In this document: positions 35,067 through 44,028 of the stretch, in pieces
How the letters are laid out: each line of letters begins with the position of its first letter
Numbering within the stretch: the stretch's first letter is position 1
Source: an uncultured Eubacteriales bacterium
GTDB lineage: Bacteria; Bacillota; Clostridia; Oscillospirales; Acutalibacteraceae
Length of the DNA stretch: 64,000 nucleotides
Assembly: GCA_934476085.1 (NCBI GenBank)
Contig: CAKSNE010000009.1
Span: forward strand, 1-64,000
Direction: 5' to 3'
Notes under the pieces: generated by a model
Database searches by the model: none
What the model saw: only the letters and a program-made list of their open reading frames with translations
What the model was told of the DNA's origin: nothing
Made by a program: the position numbers and the translations under genes

Positions 35067-35842
35067 TTTCTTTTCCTCTTTTTATTGTTGTTGCCGCTTG
35101 TTGCTGTTTTTGAACGCTTTGCCTCTGAATAAAGCGAGCGAACTTCTTGTTCTTTTAAATCACGCCATTTGCCTTGTGGCAACATTCCGAGTCTTATTTC
35201 GCCAATGCTGATTCTTTTTAATCTTATAAGTTCAATGCCGAGTGACTCGCACATTCTTCTGATTTGTCTGTTTTTGCCCTCGAAAATTGTTATCATAAGT
35301 ACAACTCGGTTTTCTTCTTGCAATGCAACCGATACTTCGGCAGGGGCGGTAACATAACCATCATCAAGTTTCACACCGTTTATGAGTGCGTTTAACATTT
35401 CATCTGTAACAGGCGGTCTTACTGTAACACGATAAGTTTTCGGAACATGGGTTTTAGGGTGCATCATCATATTTGCAAATTCGCCGTCGTTAGTAAGCAA
35501 AAGCAAGCCTTCTGAATTTTTATCTAGTCTGCCGACGGGGTAAACACGCTCATCAATATCTTTTGTAAGCATTGTTATACACTTTCTGTCAAATTCATCA
35601 GACATTGTTGTAACAAATCCACGCGGTTTATGAAGCATAATATAGTGTTTTTCTTTATTTCGCTTAATTAATTTTCCCTGAACCGTTACTTTATCTTTAT
35701 AAGGATTGATTTTATCGCCTAATTTAGCTAGTGAGCCGTTTACCTTAACCTTGCCCGATAAAATCATTTCTTCTGCTTTTCTTCTTGAACAAACTCCGCA
35801 TTCAGACATGAATTTTTGAAGTCTTAACTCTTTGCTTTCCAA
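35063..35842 (-). CDS. rluB: RluB/RsuA family pseudouridine synthase
   Basis: Protein of 259 aa with an N-terminal S4 domain (LRLQKFMSECGVCSRRKAEE, about 5-65) and the RsuA/RluB/E/F catalytic domain, with catalytic Asp in VGRLDKNSEGLLLLTND and FEGKNRQIRRMCE further on. B. subtilis RluB modifies 23S rRNA and lies in the same scpAB-dacB region. The Lys/Arg-rich tail (KKRKRK) is typical. It follows dacF by 15 bp. Confidence 0.92.
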   Translation of the reverse strand: MESKELRLQKFMSECGVCSRRKAEEMILSGKVKVNGSLAKLGDKINPYKDKVTVQGKLIKRNKEKHYIMLHKPRGFVTTMSDEFDRKCITMLTKDIDERVYPVGRLDKNSEGLLLLTNDGEFANMMMHPKTHVPKTYRVTVRPPVTDEMLNALINGVKLDDGYVTAPAEVSVALQEENRVVLMITIFEGKNRQIRRMCESLGIELIRLKRISIGEIRLGMLPQGKWRDLKEQEVRSLYSEAKRSKTATSGNNNKKRKRK

Positions 35843-35857
35843 ATTTTAACCTCTTTC

Positions 35858-36979
35858 TTACTTTATGCTTAGCATTAAAGCCATTATTTTTAAAATAGAA
35901 ATTTCGTTTTGTTTAGTTTTTGTCTTTTTAACGCTTATATTTTCAAGCGATTTTATATTAGCGGTTGCAATAACCGATTTATTGTAAATGTATTCGATAT
36001 ATCCGACTGTATCACCTTTTTTTATCGGCGGATATAAAAATTTCGGCAGATAAATTTTAGTTTTAATGTAACTGTATAATCCGTCATAAAAATAAATTGA
36101 TTTTTCTTCAGATTCAACCTTTATTTCACGGTATTGTTTTCCTGCAATTTTTATGTATTTATTAACTTTAGGCAACGATACTTGCTGATACTGTTTAAAT
36201 CCAAAATCATAAAGCGATTTATGATCGTTCCAATCATCGCCCGCTTTAAGCGTTACCGCAATAAGTCTTACGCCGTTGCGTTTGCAACTTGAAACCAAAC
36301 ATCTGCCTGCTTTTTTAGTAAAGCCTGTTTTAATACCTTCAGCACCGTCTAATACAGATAACAATCTGTTGTGATTATAATAAGTTCTAAAACTTTCGCC
36401 GTTATTATAAACCGCTTTGTATTTTTTAGTGCCTACAATTTTGCTGAAAAGTTCGTTTTGCATAGCACAACCGCCGAGTTTCGCCATATCAAAAGCAGTT
36501 GAATAATGATTTTCGTCATCAAGTCCGTTTGGCGTAACAAAGCTTGTGTTTTTAAGCCCTATCTCTTTAGCTTTTTTATTCATTAATACAGCAAAACTTT
36601 TAGCACTGCCAGAAATACCGACGGCAATGCAAAGGGCTGCGTCATTGCCCGATTCGAGCATAAGCCCATATAAAAGACATCTGTAAGAAATAATATCGCC
36701 AACTTGAACACCAATTGAAGAGCCTTCGACGGCTATCATTTCATCAGTAACCTCGAGTTCTTTATCAAGGTCGCATATTTCACAGGCAATAAGTGCAGTC
36801 ATAATTTTTGTTGTGCTTGCCATTGCCATTTTATTGTTCATATTAGATGAGGCTAAAACCTTTTTTAAAATAGGGTCGTAAAGACAGTAAGAAACCGCCG
36901 AATATGCGTTTGACGTAAGAGAAAAGCAGGACATCAAAACGATAAATGACAATAAAACAGATAATATTTTTTTACTCAA
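35858..36979 (-). CDS. dacF: D-alanyl-D-alanine carboxypeptidase (DacF-like, S11)
   Basis: Penicillin-binding carboxypeptidase of 373 aa that trims peptidoglycan stem peptides. Signal peptide 1-25; S11 motifs are STTK (MASTTKIMTALIA near 55), SGN (LESGNDAAL near 112) and KTG (IKTGFTKKAGR near 218). A PBP5-C-like domain and a C-terminal hydrophobic end follow. It starts with TTG at 36979, with AGGTGA upstream inside an inverted repeat. Next to gerW, a sporulation role is plausible. Confidence 0.9.
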   Translation of the reverse strand: MSKKILSVLLSFIVLMSCFSLTSNAYSAVSYCLYDPILKKVLASSNMNNKMAMASTTKIMTALIACEICDLDKELEVTDEMIAVEGSSIGVQVGDIISYRCLLYGLMLESGNDAALCIAVGISGSAKSFAVLMNKKAKEIGLKNTSFVTPNGLDDENHYSTAFDMAKLGGCAMQNELFSKIVGTKKYKAVYNNGESFRTYYNHNRLLSVLDGAEGIKTGFTKKAGRCLVSSCKRNGVRLIAVTLKAGDDWNDHKSLYDFGFKQYQQVSLPKVNKYIKIAGKQYREIKVESEEKSIYFYDGLYSYIKTKIYLPKFLYPPIKKGDTVGYIEYIYNKSVIATANIKSLENISVKKTKTKQNEISILKIMALMLSIK

Positions 36980-36982
36980 ACC

Positions 36983-37020
36983 AATTCACCTGCCCATAAA
37001 TTATATGCGACAGGTGAATT
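36983..37020 (-). repeat. inverted repeat covering the dacF ribosome binding site
   Basis: AATTCACCTG (36983-36992) and CAGGTGAATT (37011-37020) form a perfect 10-bp stem in the gap between gerW and dacF. On the minus strand its 3' arm contains AGGTGA, the dacF RBS. Confidence 0.65.
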
Positions 37021-37027
37021 AATAATG

Positions 37028-37441
37028 TTATTCTTCTGTATTTTCTGTTTTTTCTTTGTTGTCTTTATCTTTTTTGAATAAACCCGAAATTTTATTAACA
37101 ACATCGGGAATCATTCCGATAGCCTTTTCGGCTGATGACTCAGTTTCATCAATGCCTAAAATTCTAACATTGCCATCTTGCAAAACAAGAAAAGCAACAG
37201 GAGTAATGGTCATACCGGCACCGCCGCCACCGCCAAATTTTGTGGCAGACTTTTTATTTGGAGAAGAAATTCCGCCAAAATCAGAGCCACCGGAAGCAAA
37301 ACCGTAAGAAACCTTTGAAACAGGAATACAAGTTACATTTTCTGATAAAACAATCGGGTCACCGATAATTGTATCGGCAGACGCCATAGCTTTAATTTTG
37401 TCCATAGTAACGCCCATAATATCTTTAATATTTTCGCTCAT
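37028..37441 (-). CDS. ytfJ: GerW/YtfJ family spore protein
   Basis: Protein of 137 aa of the GerW (YtfJ) family, required for germination or spore maturation in Bacillus. The Gly-rich core is evident (VSYGFASGGSDFGG, then FGGGGGAGMTITPVAFLV) with a charged C-terminal tail. RBS GAGAGGAAG. It directly follows a DUF2953 gene, as ytfI-ytfJ do in B. subtilis, which supports both assignments. Confidence 0.9.
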   Translation of the reverse strand: MSENIKDIMGVTMDKIKAMASADTIIGDPIVLSENVTCIPVSKVSYGFASGGSDFGGISSPNKKSATKFGGGGGAGMTITPVAFLVLQDGNVRILGIDETESSAEKAIGMIPDVVNKISGLFKKDKDNKEKTENTEE

Positions 37442-37459
37442 ATAAAAAACTTCCTCTCT

Positions 37460-38086
37460 TTAATCAAATTTAGATTTGAATTTTAAAAATTCTCTTAAAA
37501 TTTTAAATGAATGAGTAAGACAATGAACAACTCTGATTTTTATTTGTGTTTTCACAAAAATTTCAGGTTTGTTCGATGTATAATCCACAAAAACATTTGA
37601 ATCTATGTTTTTGCAATTTGTTTTTTCAGAAACAAGTTCAACGGCAGGGTAGTAAACCGCACAAAACTTTCCGTAATCAATGGCTAATTTTGCTGCGTCA
37701 TCGCCTGTCATTTTGATTTTGACTATCAAAGGATTTATCTTAACCTTTGATGAAAAACTGTTTAAAACAGTAAAAACAGGCTTTAAAAAATCAATGACTT
37801 CTAAATAAGAAAGATAAAAACCTTTTTTCTTTATTTTATCCATTAATTTATTGCTTTTTTTAGGTTTTTTATCTTTCGATTTTTTCTTATCAGCCGTCTT
37901 TTTTTCTGCTTTTTTAAGCTTTTTAGTTTTTTTCTCTTTATTAAACAAACTTTTTGGAATTTTAAATATTCCAAAATAAAAACTTAAATCGAAATCATCC
38001 TGATAAGTAATTTTTATACGAATGTTTGTAAAAAGAATAAGTAAAACAAGCGCTAAAATAACTAGCAAAATATAAACAAAAATCAC
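37460..38086 (-). CDS. DUF2953 protein (YtfI-like)
   Basis: Membrane-anchored protein of 208 aa: one N-terminal helix (FVYILLVILALVLLILF), a Lys-rich segment at about 53-85, and a soluble DUF2953 domain. It begins with GTG at 38086; AGAGGT within the end of scpB serves as RBS. In Bacillus YtfI precedes GerW. No catalytic motif is seen. Confidence 0.82.
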   Translation of the reverse strand: MIFVYILLVILALVLLILFTNIRIKITYQDDFDLSFYFGIFKIPKSLFNKEKKTKKLKKAEKKTADKKKSKDKKPKKSNKLMDKIKKKGFYLSYLEVIDFLKPVFTVLNSFSSKVKINPLIVKIKMTGDDAAKLAIDYGKFCAVYYPAVELVSEKTNCKNIDSNVFVDYTSNKPEIFVKTQIKIRVVHCLTHSFKILREFLKFKSKFD

Positions 38087-38090
38087 TTTT

Positions 38091-38651
38091 TTATACCTCT
38101 ATTGGTACTTCGGTGTTTACTTCTTCATCTTCGTTTTCTTCATCGTGTGGCAACGGTGGTAAATCACCGAGTGAACGCATAGAAAAACAACGAAGAAAAT
38201 TATCGGTTGTGCCATAAACAAGCGGTCTACCGGGCAATTCAAGTCTGCCTTTTTCTTCAATCAAACCCTTCTCACAAAGTGAGTAAACAACACCCGAGCA
38301 GTCAACACCACGAACTTGTTCAATTACGCTTTTTGTAACAGGCTGATTATAAGCAATAACAGCCAAAACTTCAAATGCCGCTTGTGATAGTGGGGCATTA
38401 CGCTTTAATTCAAGAATTTTTCTGACATAGTCAAAATAATCTGCTCTTGAACAAAGTTGAAGTTTGTTATCTAATTTTATAAGCTTAAAACCTGCCTTGC
38501 GTTCTTCATAAGACTCTGCCAATTTATCGGCAAGTGCAATTATAACGCTTTCATCAAGCTCCATAACTTCAGCCAATCTCTCAATTTCAACAGGTTCACC
38601 ACAGGCAAACAAAAGCGATTCTAATATATTCAAATTATTTTTTTCGTCCAT
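38091..38651 (-). CDS. scpB: segregation and condensation protein B
   Basis: ScpB (186 aa) is the winged-helix kleisin-interacting subunit of the SMC-ScpAB condensin. Conserved LLFACGEPVEIERLAEVM, AFEVLAVIAYNQPVTK, and LPGRPLVYGTTDNFLRCF are present. An acidic tail follows. It starts 3 bp after scpA ends, so the two are stoichiometrically coupled. Confidence 0.95.
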   Translation of the reverse strand: MDEKNNLNILESLLFACGEPVEIERLAEVMELDESVIIALADKLAESYEERKAGFKLIKLDNKLQLCSRADYFDYVRKILELKRNAPLSQAAFEVLAVIAYNQPVTKSVIEQVRGVDCSGVVYSLCEKGLIEEKGRLELPGRPLVYGTTDNFLRCFSMRSLGDLPPLPHDEENEDEEVNTEVPIEV

Positions 38652-38654
38652 TGT

Positions 38655-39359
38655 TCACCCAACCTTATCCATAGTAATAACAGTTTCGCCGTCTTTTTCA
38701 TCGGCTTTAATACGCTTGTCCTTTAAAAGTTCAAGCACCGCCAAAAATGTCGCAACAACATCAGAACGGCTTTCTGATTTAGCAAAGAGCGATTTAAAAG
38801 TAACTTTGCTTTTTTTCTTTAAATTGCGAAGAACAAGCACAATTTTACTTGAAACCGAAACGATTTTTTTCTGCACAATTCCGTTAAATGCTTCAACAGG
38901 CGGCGGAAGTTTGCGTAAACCTCTGCCTACTGCGTCTGCGTAATATTTAAGTAAAATTTCTTTTTCGTGAATTCTTTTATAAGACTTATCAATATCAATA
39001 GTAACGGGATTTCTAACCGCAGTTTTAAAGCCTTCGGTGTTTTCGGCTAATTTCATAGCCATTGCTTTACAAAGTTGATACTCAATAAGTTCTCCTGTGA
39101 GTTCTGCTTTTAATTCTTCAGCTTCTTCTGATTTTGGTAAAAGCGAAAAAGTTTTTAAATAAACAAGCCTTGCCGCCATCTCTAAAAATTCGCTGGCAAC
39201 GTCCATATCATATTCTTTAAATCGGTTAATCTGTTCTACATATTGGTCAACCAAAATAGAAATTTGAATATCTTTAATGTCTAACTTGTTTTTCGCAATA
39301 AGGTGCAAAAGCAGGTCAAGCGGACCTTCAAAATCTTTTGCAGTAAACTTTAATTCCAT
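38655..39359 (-). CDS. scpA: segregation and condensation protein A
   Basis: ScpA (234 aa) is the kleisin that bridges SMC heads. N-terminal FEGPLDLLLHLIAKNKLDI and EFLEMAARLVYLKTFSLLP match the SMC-head binding region; the C-terminal winged helix (about 165-230) is present. Its start overlaps the stop of the M50 protease (TAATG-type overlap at 39359). Confidence 0.95.
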   Translation of the reverse strand: MELKFTAKDFEGPLDLLLHLIAKNKLDIKDIQISILVDQYVEQINRFKEYDMDVASEFLEMAARLVYLKTFSLLPKSEEAEELKAELTGELIEYQLCKAMAMKLAENTEGFKTAVRNPVTIDIDKSYKRIHEKEILLKYYADAVGRGLRKLPPPVEAFNGIVQKKIVSVSSKIVLVLRNLKKKSKVTFKSLFAKSESRSDVVATFLAVLELLKDKRIKADEKDGETVITMDKVG

Positions 39360-40087
39360 TAATTCATACCTCCGAAAGGAAGTGAAATTAACCAGAAAAG
39401 TCCGTTATAAACGGCATTCATCAAAGTGTTTAGCGGACCGCTTAAAAATCCGAGCCATAAAAGTGCTAAAACAACTATAAAAATAACCTGTTCATACTGC
39501 ATTATTTTATAATAAATTCTATCAGGTAAGAAATAACCTAAAATTCTTGAACCGTCAAAAGGCGGAATCGGTATAAGGTTAAAAATTGCAAGCGAAACGC
39601 TGATTTCAGCGGTTGTGCTTAGTACAAACATAATAATGGTTAAAATATGATAAATTATTGTTTGGTTATAAAAATCGTTAATGTGATTAGTAAAGTAAGG
39701 AAAATAAACGAATTTTGCAAAAACTACATTCAAAAATATAAATATAATTCCGACAAAAAGGTTCATAAGCGGACCGGCAACCGCAGTGATAGCCATATCT
39801 CTTTTGCGGTTTTTAAAATTCATCATATTAACAGGCACAGGTTTTGCATAACCAACGCCGATTAAAAGTATCATTATAGTTCCCAAAAAATCAAGATGTT
39901 TTAAAGGGTTTAAAGTAAGTCTGCCTTGGTATTTAGCGGTGTCATCGCCGAGTTTATGAGCCGCAAAAGCATGAGCAAACTCATGAGATGGTAAACATAT
40001 TAAAAGTAAAACCGCAGATGTTAAAATAATAGCGATAAGCGAGTAAACATCAGCGTTTCTAACAGCAGTAATTAATTCTTGAAACAT
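39359..40087 (-). CDS. site-2 protease family membrane protein (M50B)
   Basis: Intramembrane zinc metalloprotease-like protein of 242 aa with five to six helices. The zinc motif HEFAH is near residue 36 and the third ligand lies in NLIPIPPFDGSRIL near 190. It resembles YwhC/Rv-type minimal S2P members without a PDZ domain. It heads the operon leading into scpAB, an arrangement widely seen in Firmicutes. The substrate is unknown. Confidence 0.88.
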   Translation of the reverse strand: MFQELITAVRNADVYSLIAIILTSAVLLLICLPSHEFAHAFAAHKLGDDTAKYQGRLTLNPLKHLDFLGTIMILLIGVGYAKPVPVNMMNFKNRKRDMAITAVAGPLMNLFVGIIFIFLNVVFAKFVYFPYFTNHINDFYNQTIIYHILTIIMFVLSTTAEISVSLAIFNLIPIPPFDGSRILGYFLPDRIYYKIMQYEQVIFIVVLALLWLGFLSGPLNTLMNAVYNGLFWLISLPFGGMN

Positions 40088-40107
40088 TATTTCAACTCCT
40101 TAAAAGA

Positions 40108-40136
40108 ATTATACTATATACATTATAAAAAAGCAA
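40108..40136 (-). promoter_or_regulatory. promoter of the M50-scpAB-dacF operon
   Basis: Minus strand TTGCTT, 17-bp spacer, TATAAT, about 20 bp before the M50 ATG. Confidence 0.6.
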
Positions 40137-40171
40137 GAAAAAAGTACTAATAATCTTTATGTAATAAAAAG

Positions 40172-40200
40172 TTGAAAAACAAATTATTTTCTGTTATAAT
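40172..40200 (+). promoter_or_regulatory. promoter of the thyX operon
   Basis: TTGAAA (40172-40177), 17-bp spacer, TATAAT (40195-40200). It is back to back with the promoter of the M50 operon. Confidence 0.75.
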
Positions 40201-40237
40201 ATAGAATACATAATTATGTTTTAAGGAGAAAAATCGA

Positions 40238-40996
40238 ATGAAAGTTTCGTTGATTGCATATACGCCAAACCCTGAAAAAACCGTTGCCGCAGCAGCTAAA
40301 ATGTGCTATGCTGCCGCTGATGTTGATACAGTAATGGAAGGACTTACAGATGAAAAAGTGGCTAATTTTGTTGATATGTTAGCCGAAATCGGTCACGAAA
40401 GTCCGATTGAACACGCAAGTTTTACTTTTGCAATTGAGGGAGTTTCAAGAGCACTTTTGGCTCAAATTACAAGACACAGAATTGCTTCTTACTCGGTTCA
40501 AAGTCAACGTTATGTTGCCGAGAAAAATTTTGAATATGTTATTCCGCCTGAAATTGAAAAAGATGAAACCGCTAAAGAGATTTTCTTAAATAGTATGGCA
40601 AAAGCCCATGAAGATTATTTGAAAATTTCGGAAGTTTTAAGTGAAAAATATGTAAAAGAGTTTTTGAGTAGCGGTATGGAAGAAAAAGAGGCAAAAAGAA
40701 AGGCTCAAAAAAAGGCTATTGAAGACGCTCGTTTTGTTTTGCCGAATGCTTGTGATACAAAAATGGTTGCTACTTTTAATGCAAGAAGCTTGCAAAATTT
40801 CTTTAAACACCGTTGTTGCAACAGAGCACAGTGGGAAATTAGAGAGCTTGCTTGTGAAATGCTTAAACTTGTAAAAGAAGTCGCTCCTAATTTGTTTAAA
40901 AAATCAGGCCCGCCTTGCGTTTACGGCAAATGTCCTGAAGGTAAAATGTCCTGCGGAAAAATGGCGGAAGTTAAAGAAAAATTTACTTCAATGTAA
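40238..40996 (+). CDS. thyX: flavin-dependent thymidylate synthase
   Basis: ThyX (252 aa) makes dTMP from dUMP using methylene-THF and FAD. The signature RHRxxSxxxxSxR is present as [13 protein letters not shown] near residue 85. [17 protein letters not shown] is a second family block. The C-terminus is Cys/Lys-rich. RBS AAGGAG. tmk follows at 7 bp, forming a dTTP module with the folate enzymes downstream. Confidence 0.95.
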   Translation: MKVSLIAYTPNPEKTVAAAAKMCYAAADVDTVMEGLTDEKVANFVDMLAEIGHESPIEHASFTFAIEGVSRALLAQITRHRIASYSVQSQRYVAEKNFEYVIPPEIEKDETAKEIFLNSMAKAHEDYLKISEVLSEKYVKEFLSSGMEEKEAKRKAQKKAIEDARFVLPNACDTKMVATFNARSLQNFFKHRCCNRAQWEIRELACEMLKLVKEVAPNLFKKSGPPCVYGKCPEGKMSCGKMAEVKEKFTSM

Positions 40997-41003
40997 AGGA
41001 TAT

Positions 41004-41678
41004 ATGTCAATAATGGGAAAACTAATTGTTATTGAGGGATTAGACGGAAGCGGAAAATCTACTCAAATTGAAATTATAAAAGAATATTTGACTGAAAACG
41101 GCAAAAAGTTTAAACAAATAAAATTACCTGATTATGAAGATCCATCAAGTACACTTGTCAGAATGTACTTAAAAGGCGATTTTGGCGATAAACCTGATGA
41201 TGTAAATGCTTTTGCGGCGTCATCGTTTTATGCGGTTGACAGATATGCTAATTTCAAACGCCATTGGAAAAGCGAATATGAAGATGATTATATAATTCTC
41301 GCCGATAGATACACTACTTCAAATTGTGTTCATCAATGTTCAAAGTTGCCACAAGAACAATGGGACAGTTATATTGAGTGGCTTTATAATTATGAGTTTG
41401 AAATGCTCGGTATTCCAAAGCCTGATTTGGTAGTCTTTCTTGATATGGATCCGAAAATTTCGCAAAAATTGATGAGTAGCCGTTATCATGGCGATGAAAA
41501 TAAAAAGGATATTCACGAAAAAGATACTTCTTATTTAGAAAAATGCAGAAAAGCCGCTTTTTATTCGGCAGAAAAACTTGATTGGAAAGTTGTAAAATGC
41601 TATGACGGCGACAGCCCGTTGCCGATTAACCAAATAGCAAAAACTATTGAATCTTATGTAGACAAGGTGATTAAGTAA
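41004..41678 (+). CDS. tmk: thymidylate kinase
   Basis: dTMP kinase of 224 aa. The P-loop is GLDGSGKST near residue 12-20, the DR(Y/H) motif is ADRYTTSN, and the Asp-rich FLDMDP follows. Two ATGs are possible: 41004 lies too close to AAAGGA at 40995-41000, and 41013 is 12 nt away, so the start is uncertain by three codons. It lies between thyX and the DJ-1 gene, with the stop overlapping the next start. Confidence 0.93.
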   Translation: MSIMGKLIVIEGLDGSGKSTQIEIIKEYLTENGKKFKQIKLPDYEDPSSTLVRMYLKGDFGDKPDDVNAFAASSFYAVDRYANFKRHWKSEYEDDYIILADRYTTSNCVHQCSKLPQEQWDSYIEWLYNYEFEMLGIPKPDLVVFLDMDPKISQKLMSSRYHGDENKKDIHEKDTSYLEKCRKAAFYSAEKLDWKVVKCYDGDSPLPINQIAKTIESYVDKVIK

Positions 41679-42223
41679 TGATTTATGTATTTTTAGCAGA
41701 AGGCTTTGAAGAAATCGAAGCACTTGCAACAGTTGATTTTTTAAGAAGATGTTATATTGAAGTTGTTACAGTAGGCGTAGGCTCAAAAGAGGTTACAGGT
41801 GCTCATAATATAACAGTTCAAGCTGATACTGTTGAATCATTAATTGAAAAAAGTGACAAATTGCAAGGTATTGTTTTGCCGGGCGGTATGCCGGGAACAC
41901 TTAATTTACAAAAATCCGACCTTGTAAATGAGCTTTTGGATTATTCAGTAGAAAAAGGTCTTGTAATCGGTGCTATATGTGCCACTCCGTCAATTCTAGG
42001 CGAAAAAGGTTTATTAAAAGGTAAAAAGGCAACTTGTTTTCCAGGTTTTGAAGACAAACTTTTTGGTGCTGAAGTTACAGGAGAGTATGTTGAAGTTGAC
42101 GGCAATATTGTAACAGGTAAGGGTGCAGGTGCTACTATTGATTTTGCAAGAAAAATTGCAGAAAAATTTGTAGGTGCTGAAAAGGCTTTAGAAGTTAAAC
42201 AATCAATGCAATGCAAGATGTAA
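41678..42223 (+). CDS. DJ-1/PfpI family protein (YajL-like)
   Basis: Protein of 181 aa of the DJ-1/ThiJ/PfpI superfamily. AEGFEEIEALATVDFLRR supplies the conserved Glu, IVLPGGMPG the oxyanion region, and IGAICATPSILG the nucleophile Cys near 103. Members act in protein deglycation or oxidative defence; the exact role is unresolved. It overlaps tmk by one base and the next gene by 13 bp. Confidence 0.9.
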   Translation: MIYVFLAEGFEEIEALATVDFLRRCYIEVVTVGVGSKEVTGAHNITVQADTVESLIEKSDKLQGIVLPGGMPGTLNLQKSDLVNELLDYSVEKGLVIGAICATPSILGEKGLLKGKKATCFPGFEDKLFGAEVTGEYVEVDGNIVTGKGAGATIDFARKIAEKFVGAEKALEVKQSMQCKM

Positions 42224-42768
42224 TTACACAAAAAAATGCTTTGCGACAAAAAGCAAAAGCGTTTAGAAAAGGATTGTCGATAGAGCAAAAGGCAAAAAAA
42301 GACGAATTTATTTTTGAAAAAATAATTTCGCTTGATAGTTTTAAGTCGGCTGAAAATGTGTTATGTTATGTTTCGGCAAAAGGCGAGATTGATACTAAAA
42401 AATTAATAAAGTTTTCGCTTGAAAACGGCAAAAAAGTAGCCGTTCCAAAGTGTAGCGATGCTGATGGTGAGATGGATTTTTATTATATTTCTTCGCTTGA
42501 TGAGCTGAAAGCGGGTAAATATAATATTTTAGAGCCAAGCGACACTTGTAAAAAATACAAAAGCAGTAAAAATTCAATATGCATTGTTCCGGCATTGGCA
42601 GTTGATAAAGAAAATTATCGACTAGGCTATGGAAAAGGCTATTACGACAGATTTTTATCAAATTTCAGCGGTGAAAAAATAGTTTTATGCTACAAAGAAT
42701 TTGTTGTGCAAAAACTGCCTGTTTTTGATAAGTTTGATATTAAAAGCGATATATGTATTACAGATTAA
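42211..42768 (+). CDS. 5-formyltetrahydrofolate cyclo-ligase
   Basis: Enzyme of 185 aa that returns 5-formyl-THF to the folate pool as 5,10-methenyl-THF at the cost of ATP. The ATP/Mg motif GYGKGYYDRFL near 142-152 and N-terminal KNALRQKAKAFRKGL are diagnostic. It overlaps the DJ-1 gene by 13 bp. Its placement with thyX fits recycling of folate used for dTMP. Confidence 0.92.
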   Translation: MQDVITQKNALRQKAKAFRKGLSIEQKAKKDEFIFEKIISLDSFKSAENVLCYVSAKGEIDTKKLIKFSLENGKKVAVPKCSDADGEMDFYYISSLDELKAGKYNILEPSDTCKKYKSSKNSICIVPALAVDKENYRLGYGKGYYDRFLSNFSGEKIVLCYKEFVVQKLPVFDKFDIKSDICITD

Positions 42769-42780
42769 AAGGAGAGAAAA

Positions 42781-44028
42781 ATGCAGGATAATAAAGATAT
42801 TTTCAGTTCATCTGATAACAACGCTGAAAACCAAAACGAAGAATTTAAAACGAGAATATTTAATAAAAATATTGAAGAAATCATTTCTAACAGCAGCGTT
42901 GACAGTTATGATGATTTTTACAGCGGAAACGATTGTGAAGATAATCAACCCGAAAGAAGTGAACAAAATATGAGCCGTAAAAAGAAAAGAAAAAACAAAA
43001 AAGGTATGCCTACATTTGTTAGAATCCTTTTGATTTTAGCTATTTCTTTCTTGCTTGCAGCGACAATTATATTTTCGGCAATCGATATGTTGGGTATCAC
43101 TTTTAACGAAGATATAAGCGCTGATGTTGAAATTAAACAAGGTTATTCAACAGAGCAAATTGCAGATGAACTTGCAAATAAAGGCGTTATTAAATATCCT
43201 GTTTTATTTAGATTGTATTCAAAAATCAAAGGTGCAGACGGTAATTATCAGTTTGGCGTTTATGAGATAAAAGATTCTCAAAGTTATAGCAGTATTATTA
43301 ATACTTTAAAAGAGCCTGGCAACAGCGGTTCTGTTGCTAATGTTACTATTCCTGAAGGCTACTCGGTTAAAAAAATCGGTGCGTTGCTTGAGAAAAACGG
43401 CGTTTGCACACAAACCGAATTTATAAGTGCAGTAAAAAATGCTGAGTTTGATTATAGTTTTATAAAAGACATTCCAACTCATTCTGTTTATTACAGACTG
43501 GAAGGTTATTTGTATCCTGATACTTACACTCTTTATACAAATTCTGATGGCAAAAGCGGTGAAGAGTGTGCAAAAAAAGCGGTAGATAAAATGCTTAAAG
43601 AAATGAGTAATATTCTTACCGATGATGTTAAAGCAACCGCTAAAAAGCGTGGATATACTGTTCATCAAATTCTTACAATGGCATCGGTTGTTGAATTAGA
43701 AGCAAGCGGTAATCCTAATGATATGGCTAAAGTTGCCCAAGTTTTCTATAATAGACTTAAATGGACTGATCAGCCTGCAAGACTTGGTTCAACTCCAACT
43801 GCTGATTATCCTGATTCGAGATATAATACAAATAAATATGAAGGTTTGCCTCCGGGACCGCTTTGCAGCCCATCAAAAGCAGCAATTAAGGCGGCTCTTA
43901 ATCCTGATACTTCTATCAAGGCAAATTATTTTGTAACAGATAAAAATATGAAATTTTACTATACAAATACATTAAGCGAACATAATGCTTTAATTGAAAA
44001 ATTAAAATCGGAGGGACTTTGGAATTAA
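42781..44028 (+). CDS. mltG: endolytic murein transglycosylase MltG
   Basis: Single-pass membrane enzyme (415 aa) that cleaves nascent glycan strands and sets their length. An acidic cytoplasmic region (1-70), a basic patch RKKKRKNKK, a membrane helix at about 77-100, a LysM-like part, then the YceG domain. The catalytic Glu lies in VVELEASGNPNDM; EGLPPGPLCSPS is diagnostic. RBS AAGGAG. It is followed by a U32 gene, as in the yrrL cluster of Bacillus, but without the yrrM methyltransferase. Confidence 0.94.
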   Translation: MQDNKDIFSSSDNNAENQNEEFKTRIFNKNIEEIISNSSVDSYDDFYSGNDCEDNQPERSEQNMSRKKKRKNKKGMPTFVRILLILAISFLLAATIIFSAIDMLGITFNEDISADVEIKQGYSTEQIADELANKGVIKYPVLFRLYSKIKGADGNYQFGVYEIKDSQSYSSIINTLKEPGNSGSVANVTIPEGYSVKKIGALLEKNGVCTQTEFISAVKNAEFDYSFIKDIPTHSVYYRLEGYLYPDTYTLYTNSDGKSGEECAKKAVDKMLKEMSNILTDDVKATAKKRGYTVHQILTMASVVELEASGNPNDMAKVAQVFYNRLKWTDQPARLGSTPTADYPDSRYNTNKYEGLPPGPLCSPSKAAIKAALNPDTSIKANYFVTDKNMKFYYTNTLSEHNALIEKLKSEGLWN

